A DNA stretch of 10,752 bases from Bdellovibrio sp. (lineage in GTDB: Bacteria > Bdellovibrionota > Bdellovibrionia > Bdellovibrionales > Bdellovibrionaceae). A program made the translations under genes and the position numbers. Under the pieces are notes generated by a model. It searched no databases, had not been told where the DNA came from, and saw only the letters and a program-made list of their open reading frames with translations. The stretch is from NCBI GenBank assembly GCA_019104905.1, contig JAHRXB010000293.1:1-10752 (forward strand), written 5' to 3'. Shown here piece by piece: positions 5,623 to 10,752 of this stretch (positions are counted from its first letter, which is position 1; the number at the start of each line of letters is the position of its first letter).

Positions 5623-7197
5623 ATGGCAGTCAGTGCAAAGGTGAGCGGACCCGATTTTTCTAAAGGTGTTTCCGAGAGTTTACTTAAAGACGGGGAAAGT
5701 CTTTTAGGTCATGTGGGGGCAGAGCCCGTCTTGTTGGTTCGCCAGGACGGCGAATACTTCGCCGTGGGAGCAAAGTGCTCTCATTATGGGGGGCCTCTTC
5801 ACGAAGGTCTTATTGTGGGGGAAACGGTTCACTGTCCATGGCATCACGCTTGTTTTGATTTGCGCACGGGGGAAGCTTTGAAAGCTCCGGCCTTGAATCC
5901 GATTTCAGCTTGGTATACGGAAGTGAAAGAGCAGCATGTCTTTGTTGTCGATAAAAAAGCGCCAGTGGTAGAACCTCGTGAAGGGACGGCCTCAGAGCGT
6001 TTCGTTATTATCGGAGGGGGCGCTGCGGGCACCTCGGCCGCGGTCTCTTTGCGACGTCATGGTTTTCAAGGCAGCATCACACTTGTCTCCGAGGATAAAG
6101 CTTTGCCTTATGATCGCCCTAATCTTTCTAAAGATTTTATGGCAGGCAATGCTCCAGAAGAATGGATCCCTCTTTATTCAGAAGAATTTTACCGCGAAAA
6201 TAAAATTTCTTTGGAGTTGGGAGTGACTGCGGAAAAGGTGGATGCTCACCGTTGCAGCGTCTTTTTGTCGAATGGAAAAACCTTGCGTTACGATCGTTGC
6301 TTGCTGGCAACCGGGGGGGATCCGATCAAGCCAAAAATTCCCGGCATTGATAAGGGGCATGTCTATCTTCTTAGGACTTTGCAGGATTGTCGACGTATTA
6401 TCGCAAGAACTTCCTGGGCTTCCCGGGTGGTCATTGTCGGAGCTGGCTTTATTGGTTTAGAGGCGGCGGCCTCTTTAAGACTAAGAAATATGGAAGTTCA
6501 TGTGGTTGCGCCCGAGGACATGCCTTTAATGAGAGTGGTCGGGGTGCATGTAGGAAGTCACCTCAAAAAGCTGCATGAACATCATGGGGTTCATTTCCAC
6601 TTAGGTCATACGGTCAAAGAGATACGCGATCGCAGTGTGCTCTTGGATGACGGAAAAAGTATTGATTGTGATTTTGTCGTGGTGGGGGCGGGAATTCGTC
6701 CGAACACTTTGTTGGCGGAGCAAGCGGGATGTTGGGTGGAAAATGGAATCCTCGTAAATGAGTATCTCGAAACCAGTGTGCCTGGAATTTTTGCTGCCGG
6801 AGATATTGCCCGATGGCCCGATCCCCACAGTCAACGGGCCATTCGCGTGGAGCACTGGGAGGTTGCCGAGCGGCAGGGGCAAGTTGCGGCTCTCAATATG
6901 ATGGGGGATCAGAAGCGTTTTCAAGAGGTGCCGTTTTTTTGGACCCAGCACTATGATCTGACCTTAGGGTATGTGGGGTATTCGGATCGTTTTGATCGCA
7001 TGGAAGTGCTGGGAGATATGGAGCATGAAAGCTTCGCCGTGGCCTATTATGAAGATCAAAGAATTGCCGCGTTTTTGACTGTGGGCCGAGATCAAGAAAG
7101 TCTTCGTGTTGAAGAAGCCTGGGCTCATTTTGATGAAAACAAAGTGCATGAAATTGTGCGCGAATACGAGCGTCGCAGCCGCGAGGGCTTCGCTTAG
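5623..7197 (+). CDS. Rieske [2Fe-2S] / FAD-dependent pyridine nucleotide-disulfide-type oxidoreductase (AIF-like)
   Basis: The 524-residue fusion joins a ferredoxin-like electron carrier to an NAD(P)H-dependent FAD reductase, the arrangement of AIFL/AIFM3-type proteins and of ferredoxin reductases of dioxygenase systems. Rieske ligands are C52-S-H54 and C71-P-W-H74. The FAD-binding Rossmann motif is FVIIGGGAAGTSAA (about 127-140). ATGGDP (229-234) follows, the NAD(P)-binding GAGFIG is at 273-278, and the second FAD motif GIFAAGD ends at D394. There is no CxxC redox pair, so it is of the AIF/rubredoxin-reductase type rather than a thioredoxin reductase. A C-terminal domain of about 110 residues completes it. 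No signal peptide is seen, so it is cytoplasmic. The ATG at 5623 is chosen because AAGGAG lies 7 nt before it; in-frame ATGs at 5596 and 5599 lack such a site. No oxygenase is adjacent, so the electron acceptor is unknown. The stop overlaps that of osmC. Confidence 0.92.
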   Translation: MAVSAKVSGPDFSKGVSESLLKDGESLLGHVGAEPVLLVRQDGEYFAVGAKCSHYGGPLHEGLIVGETVHCPWHHACFDLRTGEALKAPALNPISAWYTEVKEQHVFVVDKKAPVVEPREGTASERFVIIGGGAAGTSAAVSLRRHGFQGSITLVSEDKALPYDRPNLSKDFMAGNAPEEWIPLYSEEFYRENKISLELGVTAEKVDAHRCSVFLSNGKTLRYDRCLLATGGDPIKPKIPGIDKGHVYLLRTLQDCRRIIARTSWASRVVIVGAGFIGLEAAASLRLRNMEVHVVAPEDMPLMRVVGVHVGSHLKKLHEHHGVHFHLGHTVKEIRDRSVLLDDGKSIDCDFVVVGAGIRPNTLLAEQAGCWVENGILVNEYLETSVPGIFAAGDIARWPDPHSQRAIRVEHWEVAERQGQVAALNMMGDQKRFQEVPFFWTQHYDLTLGYVGYSDRFDRMEVLGDMEHESFAVAYYEDQRIAAFLTVGRDQESLRVEEAWAHFDENKVHEIVREYERRSREGFA

Positions 7198-7207
7198 TGC
7201 GAAGCCC
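7185..7207. repeat. Perfect hairpin enclosing two overlapping stop codons
   Basis: GGGCTTCGC (7185-7193) and GCGAAGCCC (7199-7207) form a perfect 9 bp inverted repeat with loop TTAGT. The loop holds both stops: TAG of the oxidoreductase (7195-7197) and, on the other strand, TAA of osmC (7196-7194). No T-run follows on either strand, so it is not a textbook intrinsic terminator. It may protect 3' ends or help separate convergent transcription. Confidence 0.7.
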
Positions 7208-7646
7208 GTGTGCTGTGGAGGGGCGAGTGGAAGTCGACATCAAGATTCACTCGGATATTCAGCGCCTTAGAGACAGGGCAGTTGGCCTTGGCATCTTCGG
7301 CGATGGTTTGAAATGTTTTGGCGTCGATATCGGGGACCTGCGCTCTGAGTTTCAATCTGGAAGACTCGATAGCAAATCCATCTCCCTTTTTGTCGATGGT
7401 GACGGTCGCCGATGTTTCTAGACTGTCGGCGATATAACCCTTTTTTGCGAGCGCCCCCGACAAGGCCATGGTGAAACAGCTGGCATGCGCCGCCGCGATG
7501 AGTTCCTCAGGGTTGGTTCCGGGAGTTTCTAGAAATCGTGTTGCGAATGAGTAGGGTACATTTTTTACCGCGCCACTTTCTGTGGAAACCTCGCCTTTTC
7601 CGGTTTGCATGTTCCCGCGCCAAATGGCGGATCCTTTTCTTTGCAT
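7194..7646 (-). CDS. osmC: OsmC-family peroxiredoxin-like hydroperoxide reductase
   Basis: OsmC detoxifies organic hydroperoxides in the cytoplasm by a two-cysteine thiol mechanism. The 150-residue product is close to the usual length of about 143 and follows the OsmC (not Ohr) pattern from the start: KGSAIWRGN, TGKGEVSTESG, PYSFATRF. The reactive C57 is in IAAAHASCFTMALS and the resolving C123 in ANCPVSKAL. R37 and E47/E48 of NPEEL match the conserved active-site residues. The start ATG at 7646 has a very strong ribosome binding site, AAGGAGG, 5 nt upstream. In the leader that sequence can pair with an upstream CTCCTT. Tail-to-tail overlap with the Rieske oxidoreductase places two redox genes together but in opposite transcripts. 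Confidence 0.95.
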   Translation of the reverse strand: MQRKGSAIWRGNMQTGKGEVSTESGAVKNVPYSFATRFLETPGTNPEELIAAAHASCFTMALSGALAKKGYIADSLETSATVTIDKKGDGFAIESSRLKLRAQVPDIDAKTFQTIAEDAKANCPVSKALNIRVNLDVDFHSPLHSTRASH

Positions 7647-7806
7647 GAATGCCTCCTTTTTTAGAAGGAGATTGTATGCCGAAAGGAATTTGTAAGGACA
7701 GGAGCTCGCTAAAAAACAAAGTTTCTTTTAAGCAAGACTCCAACTGTTAGCGTCCTCCGTTGAATAAATGTTTATGTTTTCTTGCATAAATGGATAGAAT
7801 CAATCC
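7647..7806. promoter_or_regulatory. Divergent intergenic region between osmC and the NTPase gene
   Basis: These 160 bp carry the 5' regions of both genes. On the minus strand the osmC ribosome binding site and a -10-like TACAAT are present. On the + strand TAGAAT (7795-7800) is a good -10 match whose start point would fall at or next to the ATG at 7807, implying a very short or absent leader. No -35 match is convincing. No small gene is supported here. Confidence 0.4.
7652..7671 (-). promoter_or_regulatory. osmC ribosome binding site in a potential hairpin
   Basis: On the minus strand CTCCTT (7670-7665) can pair with AAGGAG (7658-7653), the core of the AAGGAGG ribosome binding site, around loop CTAAAA; a flanking U-G pair would make seven. 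A good -10-like TACAAT occupies 7676-7671. If that were the promoter, the start point would fall inside the left arm and the hairpin would not form. A promoter further upstream is needed for it to matter. Confidence 0.4.
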
Positions 7807-8358
7807 ATGACAGATCAAGAAACCAAGGCAAAGGCCGTGAAGAGAATCGCCGTCGTCGGCAACGCGGGTGGGGGGAAGACCACTCTTAGTCGAAGACTTG
7901 CCGAAATTCATTGTTTGCCTTTGACTCATGTTGATGCCATTCAGTTTGTTGCAGGTATGAAAATCAGACCTCACGCCGAGTCTATTGCAATTCTCAATCA
8001 AGTTCAGAATCAAGATTCTTGGATTGTCGATGGCTACGGTCCTTTAGATATCATCGAAAAGCGTTTTCTTTTGGCGGATCATATTGTCTTTATCGACTTT
8101 CCCCTGTGGCGTCATTACTGGTGGTGTACCAAACGTCAGATTAAAAATCTGTGGTCACGCAGACAGGAGCTTCCTGAAGGTTGTGAAGAGCGGAATCTGT
8201 CGCATACTCTTAAGTTGTATAAAACCTTATGGAGAGTTCATAAGCAAATGAGACCGGAGCTTCTGCGAATCTTTGGACGTGAAAAGCTTCGTTCTAAGAT
8301 GGTCTATATAAGAACTAAAGCGGACTGGGACAGGGTATTTAGAAAAGGAATTGAGTAG
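7807..8358 (+). CDS. P-loop NTPase of the adenylate-kinase-like / FlaR topology-modulation family
   Basis: This is a small soluble nucleotide-binding protein of 183 residues. The Walker A motif GNAGGGKT is at residues 18-25, directly after a hydrophobic strand (RIAVVGN). LTHVDAIQF (39-47) and WIVDGYG (72-78) match the substrate-binding blocks of the adenylate-kinase-like 'DNA topology modulation protein FlaR' group. HIVFIDFP (92-99) is the Walker B-like strand. A Trp/Arg-rich lid region with paired arginines follows. The name FlaR is historical and does not establish a role in DNA topology; a small-molecule kinase is equally likely. The product lacks a signal peptide. No Shine-Dalgarno sequence precedes the ATG. 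It is transcribed away from osmC and ends 13 nt before a strong terminator, so it is probably a single-gene unit. Confidence 0.85.
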   Translation: MTDQETKAKAVKRIAVVGNAGGGKTTLSRRLAEIHCLPLTHVDAIQFVAGMKIRPHAESIAILNQVQNQDSWIVDGYGPLDIIEKRFLLADHIVFIDFPLWRHYWWCTKRQIKNLWSRRQELPEGCEERNLSHTLKLYKTLWRVHKQMRPELLRIFGREKLRSKMVYIRTKADWDRVFRKGIE

Positions 8359-8371
8359 ATCTTTAAAAAAC

Positions 8372-8400
8372 AAAAGCCCGATCACTAGATCGGGCTTTTT
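8372..8400. terminator. Bidirectional intrinsic terminator
   Basis: AAAAGCCCGATC (8372-8383) pairs perfectly with GATCGGGCTTTT (8388-8399) around loop ACTA, giving a 12 bp stem with a T-run on the right and an A-run on the left. It lies between the convergent NTPase gene (stop 8358) and the repeat protein gene (stop 8432), so it can end transcripts from both strands. Confidence 0.9.
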
Positions 8401-8431
8401 GCTATTGAGAGAATCTCTTGCGAGTCTTCAA

Positions 8432-10752
8432 TTACGGAGTCACTTGTGGGTTTACGCCAGGTCCAACGATAACACCAGCTTTGCTTCCAGACGCAGCAGG
8501 AGTCAAAGCAATGAAGTCATAGTAAGGAACCAAAGTTTTCGCAAACACGCCAGGTTGAGCCGTTGTAGACAACTTGATGTGGTATGAAGAGAAGTACGTG
8601 TTGTTCACGATGTACTCCAACTCAAGACCGTCACCAGCGATATCCAAAACTGTTTGGAACACGAATGGGCTTGTCAATACCGCTTTACCGAAGTCAGCGT
8701 ATGCCAAAGCAAATTCTTTATCGTAGTTGTTCTTATAGTGGTACTCCATAGAAGCCATAGCTTTGAAGATACCTTTACCAGCCTGACGAGCCAATGAAGT
8801 CTGAGTGTTCACACAGCTGCTGAAGTTTTCGCTATTAGCAGTTGTACCGCAAAGATTCAAAGGATCCGCATTGCTGCTGAAGTACTTATCAGCTTTAGTT
8901 TGAGCCTTTTTGCCGATTTCGTCAGCAGAAAGAGTCAAGACTCTCTTCATCAATCTGAAAGTCATATCTTCGCTCAGGTTCATTTTCAAAGCTACGCTTG
9001 AGAAGCCCAAGTTTTTAAGGCTTGGAATGTTCACAGCAAGTTCTTTTTGAAGACCTGTTTTTTGGATCAACTCATTAACGTCCGTACGGATGTCAGAGTG
9101 GCTAGTGCTATCATCTTCAGCGCTCCAGCTGTATTGACCGAAGTAAGCTTTAGTAGATGATTTCGCGCCGATCGCTTTAATCTTCATAACTCCACCGTAG
9201 AAGGCTTCAGTCATAGAAGAGTGTTTGTTAAGAACACGGTTGCGACGATCTTTTAGGTAGATACCATAGTTTACAGTCGTGTTTGTGTTGTCGAAGAATG
9301 TCTGAGTCTTGGAAAGCTCATAGATTTTTCCAGAAGACCAAGATGTATTCAATACAACTGGCAAACCGAATGAGAACTGAGTCAAACGACCAACTTGTTG
9401 GCGAGTCACTTTATCCCATTTTTGAACTGCAGGAGAAGATTTTTGTGCCACCATCTTTTGGATAGGAGCGATATTTCCTCTTACAAGATCGTTGTAAGCA
9501 CGTGCACCCACAGCATCCTTGAAGTTAATCAAGTATGAGAATGAGTTAGAAACGCTTCTGTACTTAGAAGTTCCAGTTGCTACAAGCGTCGCGCCAGCTT
9601 GAAGATTCAAAGTTTTAACTTTGATATCAGTCAAACGAACAATGACGTTGTCGTTATCAACTTTTTCTACGTAAGTTTGGTAGATACCAGTTGCTACATA
9701 AGAAGTGCTCAAAGCCGCAGGGCCAACACCAGGTCCAGCAAAGAAGATGATTCCACCTTTAGACGCATAAGTTACGTTGTCACCAGGTGTCCATTTTGCC
9801 AATGAAGCTGCTTCAAGAGGGATTGAAAGAGCTGGTTTTGCATAAGCGTCTTCAAGGCTGTTTGCAGAACGTGTAGATACAAACTCTCTTCCAGAGTATG
9901 GGATCAATCCAACACTTGCCCAAAGGATCTTAGAAAGTCCTGTCGCATTTTCATAGAAGAACAATACGTTAGCACCAAGACCTGCTTCAAAGCGCTTATA
10001 AGATGTTACTTGGAACCCAGAACGATAGTCGCCGTAAACCAAAGTATCACGTGCTGAGTTGTAGTCATATTTTACAAGGCTTCTGTCAGAACGGCTTGCG
10101 TCGTGAGAAGTCTTATTGATGATTTTATTTCCTGAATCAAAATCCAAGTAGAAGGCAGGTAAGAGCTTAGCTTTAAGTTCTTTCTTTTTCTTCTTTTCTT
10201 CTTTTTGAGCAGGTGTATCGGTTGGTGTTTCTTCGTCGTCGCTTCCGCCGCCGTCGTCACCACCGCCGTTGTCATCTCCGCCGTCGTCACCGCCACCATT
10301 GTCGTCGCCACCGTCATCGCCGCCGCCATTATCGCCGCCGCCATTATCGCCGCCGCCGTTATCGCCGCCGCCGTTATCGCCGCCGCCGTTATCGCCGCCG
10401 CCGTTGTCGCCACCGCCGTTATCGCCACCGCCGTTGTCGCCACCGCCGTTATCGCCACCGCCGTTATCGCCGCCGCCACCGTTGCCACCACCTGGGTTGC
10501 AATGAGGATTGTGAGCATTTGCAGGAGTGTTACAACCGTTGCCTGGATCTGGAAGAGGATCAGTAGAGTGTCCAGGGCCGCCGTCGCCGTCACCGTGTCC
10601 AGGAGGGTTTACGCCGCCGCCACCATTGCCGCCGCCGTTATTAGATCCGCCACCGTTGTTAGATCCGCCACCGTTGTTAGATCCGCCACCGTTGTTAGAT
10701 CCGCCACCGTTGTTAGATCCGCCACCGTTGTTAGATCCGCCACCGTTGTTAG
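8432..10752 (-). CDS. Large repeat-containing, probably exported surface protein (5' end outside window)
   Basis: The frame is open from the right window edge to the TAA at 8434-8432, giving 772 visible residues; the true start lies beyond 10752. From N to C: NNGGGS repeats; a Pro/Gly linker with two cysteines in CNTPANAHNPHC; about ten DNGGG units; an acidic DDGG/DDEE stretch; a run of five lysines; then about 570 residues beginning near AFYLDFDSG. That domain is rich in Ser, Thr, Asn, Tyr and short alternating hydrophobic stretches, has a second cysteine pair (LCGTTANSENFSSC), and suggests beta structure. I recognise no family. The repeats, cysteine pairs and composition point to an extracytoplasmic or cell-surface protein, but no signal peptide is in view. 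A TTG at 10147 is internal to this frame, not a start. Codon use in the large domain is uniform, as in well-expressed genes. Confidence 0.8.
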   Translation of the reverse strand, partial: NNGGGSNNGGGSNNGGGSNNGGGSNNGGGSNNGGGSNNGGGNGGGGVNPPGHGDGDGGPGHSTDPLPDPGNGCNTPANAHNPHCNPGGGNGGGGDNGGGDNGGGDNGGGDNGGGDNGGGDNGGGDNGGGDNGGGDNGGGDNGGGDDGGDDNGGGDDGGDDNGGGDDGGGSDDEETPTDTPAQKEEKKKKKELKAKLLPAFYLDFDSGNKIINKTSHDASRSDRSLVKYDYNSARDTLVYGDYRSGFQVTSYKRFEAGLGANVLFFYENATGLSKILWASVGLIPYSGREFVSTRSANSLEDAYAKPALSIPLEAASLAKWTPGDNVTYASKGGIIFFAGPGVGPAALSTSYVATGIYQTYVEKVDNDNVIVRLTDIKVKTLNLQAGATLVATGTSKYRSVSNSFSYLINFKDAVGARAYNDLVRGNIAPIQKMVAQKSSPAVQKWDKVTRQQVGRLTQFSFGLPVVLNTSWSSGKIYELSKTQTFFDNTNTTVNYGIYLKDRRNRVLNKHSSMTEAFYGGVMKIKAIGAKSSTKAYFGQYSWSAEDDSTSHSDIRTDVNELIQKTGLQKELAVNIPSLKNLGFSSVALKMNLSEDMTFRLMKRVLTLSADEIGKKAQTKADKYFSSNADPLNLCGTTANSENFSSCVNTQTSLARQAGKGIFKAMASMEYHYKNNYDKEFALAYADFGKAVLTSPFVFQTVLDIAGDGLELEYIVNNTYFSSYHIKLSTTAQPGVFAKTLVPYYDFIALTPAASGSKAGVIVGPGVNPQVTP
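10328..10477 (-). repeat. 15 bp tandem repeat coding for about ten DNGGG units
   Basis: On the + strand the unit is gccgccgccgttatc with single-base variants (acc for gcc, att for gtt, gtc for atc), all synonymous in the minus-strand reading. The unit translates as Asp-Asn-Gly-Gly-Gly. The variants show the array is held at protein level, not newly amplified. On the C-terminal side it grades into DDGG/DDNGGG units (10253-10327). Confidence 0.9.
10637..10752 (-). repeat. 18 bp tandem repeat coding for NNGGGS units, running off the window
   Basis: The + strand unit gttgttagatccgccacc occurs five times exactly (10655-10744), preceded by one copy with a single change (10637-10654) and followed by an 8 nt partial copy at the edge. 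In the protein each unit is Asn-Asn-Gly-Gly-Gly-Ser. Near-identity at DNA level suggests recent expansion or ongoing homogenisation, unlike the diverged DNGGG array. Confidence 0.93.

Noticed and set aside
5421-5624. 67-residue minus-strand open frame filling the cyclase/oxidoreductase gap
   Set aside because: It has no ribosome binding site, starts on the complement of the oxidoreductase start codon, overlaps the cyclase leader, and resembles no protein.
7707-7752. CGCTAA / TTAGCG inverted repeat in the osmC/NTPase gap
   Set aside because: Six-base arms 34 nt apart are expected by chance at this scale and have no supporting context.
7747-8013. 88-residue minus-strand open frame over the start of the NTPase gene
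   Set aside because: It is antisense to a gene with clear Walker A and family motifs and has no ribosome binding site.
10213-10480. RTX-type calcium-binding nonapeptides
   Set aside because: The DNGGG pentapeptide does not fit GGxGxDxux spacing, so an RTX call is not supported.
10072-10593. Long open frames in the other readings of the Gly-rich repeat (Ala/Ile/Thr-rich on the minus strand; Arg/His-rich and Pro-Leu-Ser-rich on the plus strand)
   Set aside because: A tandem repeat with unit length divisible by three keeps all frames open. The frame read as Gly/Asn/Asp continues into a long non-repetitive domain and is the real one.

Overview
The window reads as a chromosomal segment of a free-living Gram-negative bacterium of moderate G+C. 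The exported hydrolases, the Gly/Asn/Asp-repeat surface protein and the overall protein style fit a predatory Bdellovibrio-like member of the Bdellovibrionota. That placement is an inference from protein character; no marker gene in the window proves it. There is no tRNA, rRNA, CRISPR array, transposase or phage gene.

Layout. At the left (98-1365, +) lies a coupled RNA-modification pair, rlmE (23S rRNA 2'-O-methyltransferase) and an RluA-family pseudouridine synthase, joined by an ATGA stop/start overlap. A MarR-type regulator (1443-1928, +) follows, with a near-palindromic AT-rich candidate operator just upstream. It converges, with only 2 nt between the stop codons, on a leftward three-gene group (4097 to 1931, -): an exported subtilisin-like protease, an exported staphylococcal-nuclease-fold protein and an HD-domain phosphohydrolase. 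Upstream of the protease is a compact repeat cluster and then a terminator belonging to the next gene. A diguanylate cyclase (5386-4274, -; TTG start with a strong ribosome binding site) is transcribed away from a Rieske/FAD-NAD oxidoreductase (5623-7197, +). The oxidoreductase overlaps tail to tail by 4 nt with osmC (7646-7194, -), a peroxide-stress protein. Divergent from osmC is a small P-loop kinase-like NTPase (7807-8358, +), followed by a bidirectional terminator. The right end (8432 to beyond 10752, -) is the C-terminal 772 residues of a large protein with two Gly-rich tandem-repeat blocks and a domain of about 570 residues that I do not recognise.

How the genes work together. The window is a set of short independent units: ribosome modification, a regulator, secreted macromolecule breakdown (protein plus nucleic acid, matching needs for prey digestion or scavenging), c-di-GMP signalling, redox and peroxide defence (Rieske oxidoreductase facing OsmC), and a surface or secreted repeat protein. 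The densest unexplained structure is at gene boundaries. A perfect hairpin has the two overlapping stop codons in its loop. A + strand terminator is embedded in the coding sequence of the opposing gene. The osmC leader can pair with its own Shine-Dalgarno sequence. A direct-plus-inverted repeat cluster sits before the protease group. I see no clear multi-gene system of a new type; the right-hand repeat protein is the least explained object.
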